This document shows positions 52,957 through 64,000 of a DNA stretch of 64,000 nt, piece after piece (the first letter of the stretch is position 1; each line of letters starts with the position of its first letter). A program made the position numbers and the translations under genes. Source of the DNA: Puniceibacterium antarcticum (GTDB lineage Bacteria > Pseudomonadota > Alphaproteobacteria > Rhodobacterales > Rhodobacteraceae); NCBI RefSeq assembly GCF_002760615.1, contig NZ_AWWI01000100.1, positions 62,001 to 126,000 on the forward strand. Reading direction: 5' to 3'. The notes beneath the pieces were generated by a model, which saw only the letters and a list, made by a program, of their open reading frames with translations, did no database searches and was not told the origin of the DNA.

Positions 52957-54192
52957 TCACAGACCCATGCAGTTCGCGTAATAGGTCACGGTTGCCGGCC
53001 AGTCACTGAACACGCCCGCCACCTTGGCCTCGGTGTGCAGCGCGTCCAGCACGGTGAAATAATCGCCATCACTGTCGACCAGCTCATTGACCGTCTGGAA
53101 ATACCACCCGCCCCCGTTGTTCAGCGGACCGGACCGTTCCAGCGACCAGGCGATCAGCTTCAGCCCCGCCTCGTTCGCGGCATCCGCATAGGGCGACGCA
53201 ACCATCTTGCCATCCTTCACCGTCAGCATCATCCAGAGCGGCGGCGCAAGGTAGTTCACGCCCATATCCGCCAGTTCCTGCATCGTCGGCTTGAAGGTCG
53301 CGGGATCCATCGGATCAATCGGGCCCTCATCCTCGTCCGAGGCTTCATAACGGTCATCCAGATACACCGACTGCTCGCCAAAGTCCGGCGCATGCGCAAT
53401 CCAGTATGTGATGTCGGACAGATCAAAGGACTGCATCCACACGTCCGCCGCGGGCACACCGGCAGCCTCAAAACTGTCGACCAACTTCTGCGCATACATC
53501 TCCTGCGTGAAACCTTCGAACGGCATCTCGACAGAGGCATTCTTCAACTCGGGCGTGAATTTTCCGCCCATGTCCCCGATCAGCGTGATCGACTCCGCCA
53601 GTGTCATCAGATGCGCAGGCTGCTCGGCATAGAGCGTGGTGCGAAAATCCGCATTGCCCCCCTGAAATGCCTCGGCACTCGTTGCCGTCTTGTCGGACGA
53701 ATCCATCTTGGGCGTCAGGGATTTGAACTCTGCAAGCGTCAGCTCAGAGGTGCGGCACTCCGCCGTGGCAGCCGCATCGCCATTTGCCGGTGTAAAAGGC
53801 GTCACGCAGGTTCCGGCCAGATCGCTGACCAGAATATTGGTGGTCGTCGCCAGATCGTTCTGGGCGTGACGGCAAACCAGCTCCTTGTCCTTGGTAAAGG
53901 TCACATCGCATTCCACGATGCCCGCCCCCATATGCGCTGCTGCGGTATAGGACTCGGCGGTATGCTCGGGGAACATCAGCGGCGCGCCCCGGTGACCGAT
54001 GGAAAAGTCGCTGCGCTCGGGCGTCTGGCCACGGCAGGACATCAGCTTGTCCTTCAGCGCGCCCTCCTCCAGCTTGTCAATCAGGTAAAACGGCCGCACC
54101 CCATAGCTCAGCCCCACATCCTGCGCCTTTGCGGGCAACGCCGCCGAGAACGCCAGCAGCGCCCCACATCCGAGAACGCTCAATCTGCGCAT
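52957..54192 (-). CDS. Secreted glycerophosphodiester phosphodiesterase
   Basis: A 411-residue exported GlpQ-type enzyme. A signal peptide (MRRLSVLGCGALLAFSAALP, cleaved near AKA-QDV) precedes a TIM-barrel phosphodiesterase domain with the metal and catalytic motif IGHRGAPLMFPEHTAESYTA and the second metal segment GIVECDVTFTKDKELVCRHA (E, D, H). C-terminal segments are GVNYLAPPLWMMLTVKDGKM and VFSDWPATVTYYANCMGL. It splits glycerophosphodiesters into glycerol 3-phosphate and an alcohol, a source of phosphate and carbon. No glp transporter genes are adjacent and no Pho box was seen. The insert-rich middle is longer than in E. coli GlpQ. Confidence 0.92.
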   Translation of the reverse strand: MRRLSVLGCGALLAFSAALPAKAQDVGLSYGVRPFYLIDKLEEGALKDKLMSCRGQTPERSDFSIGHRGAPLMFPEHTAESYTAAAHMGAGIVECDVTFTKDKELVCRHAQNDLATTTNILVSDLAGTCVTPFTPANGDAAATAECRTSELTLAEFKSLTPKMDSSDKTATSAEAFQGGNADFRTTLYAEQPAHLMTLAESITLIGDMGGKFTPELKNASVEMPFEGFTQEMYAQKLVDSFEAAGVPAADVWMQSFDLSDITYWIAHAPDFGEQSVYLDDRYEASDEDEGPIDPMDPATFKPTMQELADMGVNYLAPPLWMMLTVKDGKMVASPYADAANEAGLKLIAWSLERSGPLNNGGGWYFQTVNELVDSDGDYFTVLDALHTEAKVAGVFSDWPATVTYYANCMGL

Positions 54193-54300
54193 GGTCTTCT
54201 CCCAAAGTTAGCTCTCTGCGGGGGCTACACTGCCGCATCACACGCAATGATGACAGTCCCGCGACACTTCCCTGACACAGATCCCCGGATCAGCCGCCCG

Positions 54301-54363
54301 GTTTCATCTGCCCCTAAATATCCCGGGGGAGTCGCCCAAACGGGCGACGGGGGCAGCGCCCCC
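54301..54363 (-). repeat. Palindromic intergenic repeat, family A copy 3 (inverted)
   Basis: Read on the minus strand: hairpin GGGGGCGCTGCCCCC (54349-54363), second hairpin GTCGCCC/GGGCGAC (54331-54348), tail ending GATATTTAGGGGCAGATGAA then AC (54301). It lies between the mfd stop (54513) and the glycerophosphodiesterase start (54192), in the direction of mfd transcription. A further GC hairpin region lies near 54400-54480. Confidence 0.8.
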
Positions 54364-54512
54364 ATCCTCCCTTTCGATCCACCGCAACACTCAAGACGTC
54401 CCGCCTTTCACGTGCCTCACGTGTTCGCTGCCTGTCGGCTGCGCCTCCAACCCAAAAAACGATGAGTGTGTTTCAGCTTAAAGGCGGGACACTATAGGCC
54501 ACGCAACCACCC

Positions 54513-57500
54513 TCACTCCAGGGCGCGCCGTTTCTTTTCCTGAACAAGCTTGTCGGCAAGATCCTTGGCAATCGCGAACGCGCCCTGAATCTTGTCCTTG
54601 TCGCGGCTCCAGTCCCGGCGCACGACGATCTTGTTGTCCTTGACCTTGGCCAGACCATTTTCGCCCTGAATGAACTCCACCAACCCCTGCGGAGAGGCGA
54701 ACTTGTCATTGTGAAACTGCACCGTCGCGCCTTTTGGCCCGGCGTCCAGTTTGGCAATCCCGGCGCGTTTGCACATCGCCTTGATCCGCACCACCAGCAA
54801 CAGGGTGTTCACCTCGCGCGGCAGCTTGCCGAAACGGTCGATCAGCTCGGCGGCAAAGCCCTCCAGCTCGACCTTGGTGGTCAGGGCCGACAGGCGGCGA
54901 TACAGACCCAGCCGCACATCCAGATCCGGCACATATTCCTCGGGGATCAGCACCGGCACGCCAAGGTTGATGTTGGGCGCCCACTGGCCGTCTTCCTCGC
55001 TCAGCCCTTCCATCTCACCCGACCGGATCTTGGCAATCGCCTCTTCCAGCATCGACTGGTACAACTCATAGCCCACATCGCGCATCTGGCCCGACTGTTC
55101 CTCGCCCAGCAGGTTGCCCGCCCCGCGAATGTCCAGATCCTGCGACGCCAGCGTAAAGCCGGCCCCCAGGGTATCGAGCGAGCCCAGCACCCGCAGACGC
55201 TTTTGCGCTGTGGCGGTCAGCTTGGCACGCGGCTTGGTGGTGAGATACGCATAGGCGCGGGTTTTGGACCGCCCCACACGCCCGCGGATCTGATAGAGTT
55301 GCGACAGGCCGAACATATCCGCACGGTGAATGACCATTGTGTTCGCGGTCGGAATATCCAGCCCCGATTCCACGATGGTTGTCGCCAGCAGCACATCGAA
55401 CTTGCCGTCATAAAACGCGTTCATCCGGTCATCCAGCTCACCCGCCGCCATCTGGCCATGGGCAATGACATAGGACAGTTCGGGTAGCTGTTCCTTCAGG
55501 AACGCCTCGATCTCGGGCAGGTCCGCAATCCGGGGCACCACATAGAACGACTGCCCGCCACGATAGCGTTCTCGCAGCAGCGCCTCGCGGATGGTCACGG
55601 TGTCGAACTCGCTCACATAGGTGCGGATCGCCAGACGGTCGACCGGCGGTGTTCCGATGATCGACAGATCGCGCACCCCGGTCAGGCTCAACTGCAAGGT
55701 GCGCGGGATCGGCGTCGCCGTCAGGGTCAGCACATGGATATCCGTGCGCAGCGCCTTCAGCCGTTCCTTGTGTCCCACCCCAAAATGCTGCTCTTCGTCG
55801 ATGATCAGCAGGCCAAGGTTCTGGAACCGCACGCCTTTTGCCAGCAGCGCATGAGTGCCGACAACAATATCGACCGTGCCCTTGGCCATGCCCTCCCGCG
55901 TCTCCGCCGCATCTTTGGCGGAGACGAACCGCGATAGCGGCCGCACCTCCAGCGGAAAGCCCCGGAACCTCTCGGCAAAGCTCTTGTAATGCTGCCGCGC
56001 CAGCAGCGTCGTCGGCGCAATCACCGCGACCTGCACACCCGACATGGCGGCGACAAAGGCCGCGCGCATCGCCACCTCGGTCTTGCCGAAACCCACATCG
56101 CCGCAGATCAGCCGGTCCATGGGCTGGCCGGACTGCATATCGGCCATCACATCCTCGATGGCGCTCAGCTGATCATCCGTCTCGGTATAGGGGAATCGCG
56201 CGGCAAAGGACTCCCAGGCACCCGGTGGCGGGTCCATGATCGGCGCGCGGCGCAACGCGCGTTCGGCAGCAATCCGGATCAGCTTGTCCGCCATCTCGCG
56301 GATGCGTTCCTTGAGCTTGGCCTTCTTGGACTGCCACGCACCGCCGCCCAGCTTGTCAAGCAAGCCCTCCTCGTGACCATAGCGGCTCAGCAGCTCGATA
56401 TTCTCGACCGGCAGATAAAGCCTTGATCCTTCGGCATATTCCAGCAGCAGGCACTCATGTGCCGCCCCCAGCGCCTGAATGACCTCCATCCCCTGATAGC
56501 GCCCGATGCCGTGGTCCACATGCACCACAAGGTCACCGGGCGACAGGCTTTGCGTCTCGGTCAGGAAATTCTCGGCCTTGCGGCGTTTCTTGGGCGATCG
56601 GATCAGCCGGTCACCCAGCACGTCCTGTTCCGAGATGACCGTGATATGCGATTTATCACCATAGGGCGCCTCAAACCCCGCCTCCAGCGCCCAGACCGCC
56701 AGATGCAGCCCACGCTTGCCGATCCGTGTACCGTTCGGGATCGGGATCGCCTCGGCCAGTCCCTCATCCTCGATCAGCCCGGTCAGACGTTCCCGCGCGC
56801 CTTCGGAATAGGACGCGATCAGCACCGGCCCCTCCTGCAGCTTGGCTTTGATATGCGCCACCAAAGCGCCGAACAGGCTGATGCTTTCCTGCTGCCGCTC
56901 TGGGGCAAAGCTGCGCCCGATACGCCCGCCGCCATCCACCACACCGGGGCCATTGGCCTGCGCCAGCGGATGCATCTGCAGCACGCGCCGCTTCCCCAGC
57001 GCCGCCTCCCAGGCCGTATCGTCCAGATACAGCAAGTGGGGCGGTGCAGGTTTATAAACCGAATCCATCCGGTTCTTCTGCTGCATGGCCAGACGACGGG
57101 TTTCGTACTGATCGGCAATCGTGTCCCAGCGCGCCAGCCGCGTCGGGGTCACCTGATCATCCATCAGCACCGGGGCGTCGGGCAGATAATCGAACAAAGT
57201 CTCAAGCCGCTCGTGAAAGAACGCCAGCCAGTGTTCGATGCCCTGATGCTTGCGCCCGGCACTCACCGCTTCATACAGCGGATCATCGGTGCCCGCCGCG
57301 CCGAATTCGATGCGATAATTCTGGCGGAACCGGGTGATTGCCGCCTCGTCCAGAATGACCTCGGACACCGGGGCCAGCTCGACAATCTCCATCTTTTCCG
57401 TGGTGCGCTGGGTGGCCGGGTCAAACCGGCGCGCGCCGTCCAGCACATCACCGAACAGGTCCAGCCGCACCGGACCACCGTCGCCCGGCGGAAAAATGTC

Positions 57501-57986
57501 GATGATCCCGCCGCGCACCGCATAGTCGCCGGGTTCCAGCACCGTCGGCGCTTGGCTAAAGCCCATGCGGACAAGGAAATTGCGCAAGGCGGCTTCGTCC
57601 ACACGCTCGCCCACCATGGCGGTAAAGGCCGCCTCGCGCAGAACCTCGCGCGCCGGAATACGCTGGCTTGCCGCGTTCAGCGTGGTGAGTAGCACAAACT
57701 GCCCCGGCATCCCATGCACCAGCCCCGCCAGCGTCGCCATGCGCGTCGCGGAAATATCCGCATTGGGTGACACCCGGTCATAGGGAAGGCAATCCCATCC
57801 CGGAAAGCTGATCACCGGCATCTCCGGCGCCCAGAAGGCCAGCGCATCGCGCATCTGCGCCATCCGCTTGTCGTCGCGTGCGATATGCACAACCGGGCCG
57901 CCCGCGCGGGACAGCTCTTGCAGAATCAGACGGGCGTCAAAGCCTTCGGGTGCGCCGCCAAGGACGAGAGGTTTGAGATGAGCCAT
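54513..57986 (-). CDS. mfd: Transcription-repair coupling factor
   Basis: A 1157-residue Mfd, which removes RNA polymerase stalled at DNA damage and recruits UvrA. Domains in order: UvrB-homology module (about 1-340, [33 protein letters not shown]), RNA polymerase-interacting domain (about 470-545, [20 protein letters not shown]), helicase motor (about 570-950) with Walker [21 protein letters not shown] and [23 protein letters not shown] motif region, and a C-terminal TRCF domain ([20 protein letters not shown]). Length and motif order are normal. The membrane protein at 58020 lies 33 bases upstream on the same strand. Confidence 0.97.
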   Translation of the reverse strand: MAHLKPLVLGGAPEGFDARLILQELSRAGGPVVHIARDDKRMAQMRDALAFWAPEMPVISFPGWDCLPYDRVSPNADISATRMATLAGLVHGMPGQFVLLTTLNAASQRIPAREVLREAAFTAMVGERVDEAALRNFLVRMGFSQAPTVLEPGDYAVRGGIIDIFPPGDGGPVRLDLFGDVLDGARRFDPATQRTTEKMEIVELAPVSEVILDEAAITRFRQNYRIEFGAAGTDDPLYEAVSAGRKHQGIEHWLAFFHERLETLFDYLPDAPVLMDDQVTPTRLARWDTIADQYETRRLAMQQKNRMDSVYKPAPPHLLYLDDTAWEAALGKRRVLQMHPLAQANGPGVVDGGGRIGRSFAPERQQESISLFGALVAHIKAKLQEGPVLIASYSEGARERLTGLIEDEGLAEAIPIPNGTRIGKRGLHLAVWALEAGFEAPYGDKSHITVISEQDVLGDRLIRSPKKRRKAENFLTETQSLSPGDLVVHVDHGIGRYQGMEVIQALGAAHECLLLEYAEGSRLYLPVENIELLSRYGHEEGLLDKLGGGAWQSKKAKLKERIREMADKLIRIAAERALRRAPIMDPPPGAWESFAARFPYTETDDQLSAIEDVMADMQSGQPMDRLICGDVGFGKTEVAMRAAFVAAMSGVQVAVIAPTTLLARQHYKSFAERFRGFPLEVRPLSRFVSAKDAAETREGMAKGTVDIVVGTHALLAKGVRFQNLGLLIIDEEQHFGVGHKERLKALRTDIHVLTLTATPIPRTLQLSLTGVRDLSIIGTPPVDRLAIRTYVSEFDTVTIREALLRERYRGGQSFYVVPRIADLPEIEAFLKEQLPELSYVIAHGQMAAGELDDRMNAFYDGKFDVLLATTIVESGLDIPTANTMVIHRADMFGLSQLYQIRGRVGRSKTRAYAYLTTKPRAKLTATAQKRLRVLGSLDTLGAGFTLASQDLDIRGAGNLLGEEQSGQMRDVGYELYQSMLEEAIAKIRSGEMEGLSEEDGQWAPNINLGVPVLIPEEYVPDLDVRLGLYRRLSALTTKVELEGFAAELIDRFGKLPREVNTLLLVVRIKAMCKRAGIAKLDAGPKGATVQFHNDKFASPQGLVEFIQGENGLAKVKDNKIVVRRDWSRDKDKIQGAFAIAKDLADKLVQEKKRRALE

Positions 57987-58019
57987 AAGGCGATCAAATG
58001 GCGCGGAACGCGTCCCTCG

Positions 58020-58529
58020 TCAACCAAGGAACCCCGCCGAGAGGTTGGAATACATCCCCCAAAGCGAGGTGACAAACAGCGACAGCAGACCAATCGCCTG
58101 TGTGACATAGCGCAGATGCGTCAGCCGCTTGCACAGCAGTGCCCCAGCCGCAGCCTCACTGCGGATGCGATGGGCCGTGCGCAGCGACAGTATCCAGACC
58201 AGCACCAGCGGAAATCCCAGAAAAAACAGCGCCTGCGCCAGCTCGATCCAATAGACAAACGCCAAAAGCCCCAGACCGGCCAGAAGGAAACAGCCAAAGG
58301 CCATCAGCCACAACCCCGACTCCTCGACTGTGCGCAGCGACCGCTCAATGTGGATGCGCGCAAGATGCTCAAGATCCGCCTCGGCCTGACCGCCCAGATG
58401 GCGGGCCCGCGTGACCATGTCAAACGGCACCCCCAGCACCCAGTGGCTGACCGAAGACCAGACGGCGGCAAGCGCGATCCAGAACCAGAGGCTCGAAAAC
58501 GACTGCATGTCGATCACTTCAAAGACCAT
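58020..58529 (-). CDS. Unknown membrane protein of Rhodobacteraceae, divergent from hemB
   Basis: A 169-residue protein with about four hydrophobic segments (LWFWIALAAVWSSVSHWVLG, GLWLMAFGCFLLAGLGLLAF, ALFFLGFPLVLVWILSLRTA, QAIGLLSLFVTSLWGMYSNL) separated by a soluble, charged loop (VTRARHLGGQAEADLEHLAR). I recognise it as a lineage-specific family; some database entries call such proteins a component of a SufBCD complex, but no evidence in this sequence supports that name. It is divergent from hemB and lies just before mfd, with which it may be co-transcribed. Function unknown. Confidence 0.7.
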   Translation of the reverse strand: MVFEVIDMQSFSSLWFWIALAAVWSSVSHWVLGVPFDMVTRARHLGGQAEADLEHLARIHIERSLRTVEESGLWLMAFGCFLLAGLGLLAFVYWIELAQALFFLGFPLVLVWILSLRTAHRIRSEAAAGALLCKRLTHLRYVTQAIGLLSLFVTSLWGMYSNLSAGFLG

Positions 58530-58670
58530 GAGAGGACAGTCCTAATCCAGCCGAATCCGTCCCACCGGGGGCCACGACCAAAGTCGACCATGGCCGATTT
58601 GCACAACGCAACCCTTGAGATACCTCTCATTCCATGCCACCCAACAAGGGCGTTTACAAGGACCTGTCAG

Positions 58671-59669
58671 ATGAAACCCACACTTGCCCCCTTTCCCGCC
58701 ACCCGTCTGCGCCGCACCCGCCGCACCCCCGGCCTGCGCGACCTCGTGCGCGAAACCACCCTAACCCCCGGCGATTTCATCTGGCCGGTCTTCGTGCGCG
58801 ACGGTGAGGGCATAGAAGAACCCGTGGCATCGATGCCCGGCGTGATGCGCCGTTCGGTCGACAAGGTCGTCGAGGCGGCAGTCGAGGCGCATGCCCTTGG
58901 CATCCCGGCGATCTGCCTCTTTCCCTATACAGACCCCTCCAAACGCACCGAAGACTGCGCCGAGGCGTGGAACCCCAATAACCTCTCCAACACCGCAACC
59001 CGCGCGATCAAGGCCGCCGTGCCCGATATCGCCGTGATGACCGATGTGGCGCTCGACCCCTACAGCGACACGGGCCACGACGGATTTATCGAAAACGGCG
59101 AGATCGTGAATGACCGCACGGTCGAAGCGCTGGTGAAACAGGCGATGAGCCAGGCCGAGGCCGGCGCCGACATCATCGGCCCCTCGGACATGATGGACGG
59201 GCGCATCGGCGCCATGCGCACGGCCTTGGAGCAGGGCGGTTTTCGCAACGTCCTGCTGCTCAGTTACGCGGCGAAATACGCCTCGGCTTTCTACGGCCCG
59301 TTCCGCGATGCGGTGGGTGCCTCGGGTGCGCTCAAGGGCGACAAGAAGACCTACCAGATGGATCCCGCCAATTCGGATGAGGCGATGCGCCTGATCGAAC
59401 GCGACCTGAGCGAAGGCGCGGACATGATCATGGTCAAGCCGGGCATGCCCTATCTCGACATCTGCCGCCGCGCCAAGGACATGTTCGGCGCGCCCACCTT
59501 CGCCTATCAGGTGTCCGGCGAATACGCGATGCTGGCGGGTGCAGCGCAGAACGGCTGGATCGACGGTGACCGCTCCATGCTGGAATCGCTCATGGCCTTC
59601 AAGCGCGCGGGATGTGACGGCGTGCTGACCTATTTCGCGCCCGCGGCCGCAAAACTGCTCAACGGCTAG
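58671..59669 (+). CDS. hemB: Delta-aminolevulinic acid dehydratase (porphobilinogen synthase)
   Basis: A 332-residue HemB, joining two 5-aminolevulinate molecules into porphobilinogen in heme and bacteriochlorophyll synthesis. Two Schiff-base lysines are visible: LLSYAAKYASAFYGPFRDAV and DMIMVKPGMPYLDI. The metal-binding stretch reads MTDVALDPYSDTGHDG, in which Asp/Ala replace the Zn-binding cysteines, so it is the Mg-dependent, cysteine-free type seen in alphaproteobacteria. The ATG at 58671 has AAGGA upstream and gives normal length. Divergent from the unknown membrane protein gene at 58020; the SYLF lipoprotein gene follows. Confidence 0.97.
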   Translation: MKPTLAPFPATRLRRTRRTPGLRDLVRETTLTPGDFIWPVFVRDGEGIEEPVASMPGVMRRSVDKVVEAAVEAHALGIPAICLFPYTDPSKRTEDCAEAWNPNNLSNTATRAIKAAVPDIAVMTDVALDPYSDTGHDGFIENGEIVNDRTVEALVKQAMSQAEAGADIIGPSDMMDGRIGAMRTALEQGGFRNVLLLSYAAKYASAFYGPFRDAVGASGALKGDKKTYQMDPANSDEAMRLIERDLSEGADMIMVKPGMPYLDICRRAKDMFGAPTFAYQVSGEYAMLAGAAQNGWIDGDRSMLESLMAFKRAGCDGVLTYFAPAAAKLLNG

Positions 59670-59777
59670 CGGTCAGACGCCGATCCGGGGCCAAGGATGG
59701 TGACAGCACGGCCCCGAGGCGGTATAAACTGCGACAATCGGCAGGACGGCCGGATCAGAGGCATTGGCAACATAGAA

Positions 59778-60347
59778 ATGAGCGCCCCCATGACAGTTTT
59801 CTCCCGACGCGGCTTCACCCTTGCGCTAGGCGCCACCGGCCTTCTGGCCGCCTGCAACAACGGTGTTGGCAGCAACGGTGCCGCCACAATCGACGCCCGC
59901 GTTGATGCCACGCTGCAGCAGCTTTACAGCCAGTACCCCAACACCCGCCAGCTGGAAAGCAAGTCTACCGGCACTCTGGTGATGCCACTGGTGACCGAGG
60001 TCGGTCTTGGCTTTGGCGGCGCATACGGGCGCGGCGCGCTGCGGGTCGGGGGGGTGACTGTCGATTACTATTCAACCACAAAGGCAAGCGCCGGCCTGCA
60101 GATCGGCGCGCAGCAATATGCGCATGTGCTGTTCTTCATGACCGAGGGCGCGCTGATGGACTTCCGCCGCTCGCCTGGCTGGGCCGCCAGCGCAAATGTC
60201 GAATATGCGACCCCCGAGCGCGGCGAAACCCTCGCGGCCGAGACGACGACCTCGCTCTCGCCGGTTATTGCGATCATCTTTGGCCAGTCGGGCCTGCGCG
60301 TCGGCGCCACACTGGACGGCGTGAAATACAGCCGCATCATCCCCTGA
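59778..60347 (+). CDS. SYLF-domain (YSC84) lipoprotein
   Basis: A 189-residue lipid-binding SYLF-domain protein. The N-terminus has an SRRGFT twin-Arg-like motif, a hydrophobic stretch LALGATGLLAAC and a lipobox LLAAC, so it is probably a lipoprotein. The SYLF/Ysc84 domain runs to the C-terminus with LVMPLVTEVGLGFGGAYGRG, ALRVGGVTVDYYSTTKASAG and ALMDFRRSPGWAASANVEYA. SYLF proteins bind membranes or phosphoinositides in eukaryotes; the bacterial role is uncertain. ATG codons at 59778 and 59790 are both possible; neither has a strong ribosome site. Confidence 0.85.
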   Translation: MSAPMTVFSRRGFTLALGATGLLAACNNGVGSNGAATIDARVDATLQQLYSQYPNTRQLESKSTGTLVMPLVTEVGLGFGGAYGRGALRVGGVTVDYYSTTKASAGLQIGAQQYAHVLFFMTEGALMDFRRSPGWAASANVEYATPERGETLAAETTTSLSPVIAIIFGQSGLRVGATLDGVKYSRIIP

Positions 60348-60402
60348 TCCGCAATCTGTGATCCAGCGGCGCGCCTAGCGGCGCACAGAATGGCTCATTT
60401 CA

Positions 60403-60517
60403 GGGGCGCTGCCCCTCTTGAGCCCCTCGGGGGGCTCAATTCACCCTGGGATATTTAGGGACAGGTGAAACACAAGGGGCCGCCCCGCCTCACCTGTCTT
60501 AAAATATCCCGGGGGTG
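60403..60517. repeat. Palindromic intergenic repeats, family A copy 4 plus inverted tail
   Basis: Plus-strand copy: hairpin GGGGCGCTGCCCC (60403-60415), second hairpin GAGCCCCTCGGGGGGCTC, tail CCCTGGGATATTTAGGGACA then GGTGAAAC (60444-60471). A second, tail-only copy is inverted at 60491-60517. They lie between the convergent SYLF and usg genes, and each tail follows one of the two stops in its own transcription direction. Confidence 0.75.
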
Positions 60518-60546
60518 TGAATGGCGGGGGGGCCAGCCAGAGGCGG

Positions 60547-60813
60547 TCAGTGGTAGCGGAACTCTCCCACCACATTGCGCCATTCCCCGGCTGAGATCAT
60601 CTTGCGATGGGTGAAGCGGACCGAGTGTAACGGTCCCTCGATGCTGTCCTGCCAGAATTCGATGAATCCGAAGAGCTTCTTGTGATCCGGCGCCAGATCG
60701 TAATCCTGCCAGATGTAGCTGTTCAGCACGTTCTTGTAGTCGGGCATGCGATAGTAGAGTTCCGCCGTGGTCAGCCCGTAGCCCCGCAGCATCAGTTCGG
60801 TTTCGCTTTGCAT
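60547..60813 (-). CDS. usg: Usg protein
   Basis: An 88-residue Usg-family protein (MQSETELMLRGYGLTTAELY, YRMPDYKNVLNSYIWQDYDL, APDHKKLFGFIEFWQDSIEG). Usg is a short conserved alphaproteobacterial protein first noted near tryptophan genes; its biochemical role is unknown. The ATG at 60813 is chosen because AAGGAG lies seven bases upstream and the family starts there; the frame is open for another 42 codons upstream, without similarity. No trp genes are in the window. Divergent from gyrA with about 200 bases between. Confidence 0.9.
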   Translation of the reverse strand: MQSETELMLRGYGLTTAELYYRMPDYKNVLNSYIWQDYDLAPDHKKLFGFIEFWQDSIEGPLHSVRFTHRKMISAGEWRNVVGEFRYH

Positions 60814-61010
60814 CCTCGCGCTCCTTGTGATCCCAAATTGCCGTGTGGGAATCATGCCAAGCAGAAATTTACTTTTCAATAAAAACAGCATGTTAGCACA
60901 GAGGCCCCTTGGCTGCCAGAATTGACCTGTCGCGGGCATTGCGCCCCTTATCCTGCGTCTGATATAGAAGGCCCAACAATATATAGAAAAATGACGGACA
61001 GGTAGATCAC

Positions 61011-63758
<2,748 letters not shown>

Positions 63759-63764
63759 GATACC

Positions 63765-63802
63765 GGATTGCCCGGCGGTGTTTCGACGCCACCGGGCAAT
63801 CC
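63765..63802. terminator. Strong hairpin after gyrA, probably bidirectional
   Basis: A long stem GGATTGCCCGGCGGTG / CGCCACCGGGCAATCC with one mismatch region and loop TTTCGA lies six bases after the gyrA stop and before the converging gene at 63830. No T-run follows on either strand, so it may act with Rho or as an mRNA-stabilising hairpin. Confidence 0.6.
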
Positions 63803-63829
63803 GATACTATGCCGGGCAACCCGATGCGA

Positions 63830-64000
63830 TCAGGACCGGAACAGGGCGTTCGGGTCGAACTGGCACCATTCCGAAATCTTCAGATAGCTGGCGCCAAACC
63901 CCGAGAGAGAGAAGTCGTCGGCGATGAACGGCGCCTCTCCATCCCGCATCACCTGCACCGCAACACTCTCCGACTGACGCAGTGCCACGACCAGATCGGG
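63830..64000 (-). CDS. 3' end of an unidentified gene
   Basis: The last 56 codons of a gene entering from the right edge. The visible C-terminus includes PDLVVALRQSESVAVQVMRD and DDFSLSGFGASYLKISEWCQ and ends NALFRS. The SLSGFGASY segment loosely recalls the C-terminus of invasion-associated locus B proteins, which end in an SLxGFxAAY-like strand, but one fragment is too little to name it. It converges on gyrA. Confidence 0.55.
   Translation of the reverse strand, partial: PDLVVALRQSESVAVQVMRDGEAPFIADDFSLSGFGASYLKISEWCQFDPNALFRS

Noticed and set aside
52570-54465. A 631-codon plus-strand frame opposite the glycerophosphodiesterase and DUF3445 genes
   Set aside because: Composition is dominated by Arg, His and Gln, typical of an antisense shadow, and both minus-strand genes have signal peptides or family motifs.

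Overview
The window is a 64 kb stretch of chromosome from an alphaproteobacterium of the family Rhodobacteraceae, most likely the marine Roseobacter group. The basis is protein-level resemblance: an F1-ATPase zeta-type protein (DUF1476), a BmtA-like betaine-homocysteine methyltransferase, a VPLPA-CTERM surface protein, Usg, a eukaryote-type NADP isocitrate dehydrogenase and a cysteine-free (Mg-type) HemB. The sequence is GC-rich with short intergenic gaps. No phage, integrase, IS transposase, CRISPR or rRNA was found, and there is one tRNA (Leu, TAG).

Layout. 1-3.1 kb: 5' part of a betaine-homocysteine methyltransferase gene, zeta protein, then purC, purS, purQ (purL is not here). 3.2-6.3 kb: DctB/DctD C4-dicarboxylate two-component system, with an unusual DctD. 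6.4-8.9 kb: MYG1-family protein, ArsC/Spx-like protein, SHOCT protein. 8.9-13.1 kb: a complete but decayed carbohydrate uptake operon (LacI regulator, binding protein, two permeases, glycoside hydrolase, ATPase), all pseudogenes in one orientation. 13.3-20 kb: YitT protein, VPLPA-CTERM protein, icd, an internally deleted MFS pseudogene, FrnE-type thioredoxin-fold protein, and an acyl-CoA synthetase divergent from an XRE-cupin regulator. 20-26.2 kb: peptide-binding protein plus entericidin-like lipoprotein, a candidate small RNA, a short-chain-dehydrogenase remnant, patatin phospholipase, DUF502, psuG and psuK.

26.3-35.4 kb is the phosphate regulon: a small secreted Cys protein overlapping phoR, GNAT, hemolysin III, then a Pho-box-driven pstS-pstC-pstA-pstB-phoU-phoB operon. 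35.5-42.4 kb: LysR regulator divergent from glutaryl-CoA dehydrogenase, aroQ, rpsB-tsf, HupE/UreJ protein. 42.6-46.7 kb: a drug-efflux module (MarR, MFS, HlyD/EmrA) facing a PACE efflux protein. 47-51 kb: tRNA-Leu, Nnr, and the glnB-glnA nitrogen pair. 51-64 kb: lytic transglycosylase, DUF3445, glycerophosphodiesterase, mfd, membrane protein, hemB, SYLF lipoprotein, usg, gyrA and the 3' end of an unidentified gene.

Most of the window is ordinary core genome. The parts worth a second look are the decayed sugar operon, the orphan promoter/terminator unit at about 22.0 kb (candidate sRNA), the DctD lacking the sigma-54 contact loop, the small Cys protein coupled to phoR, and two families of hairpin-plus-tail intergenic repeats, mostly sitting after gene 3' ends.
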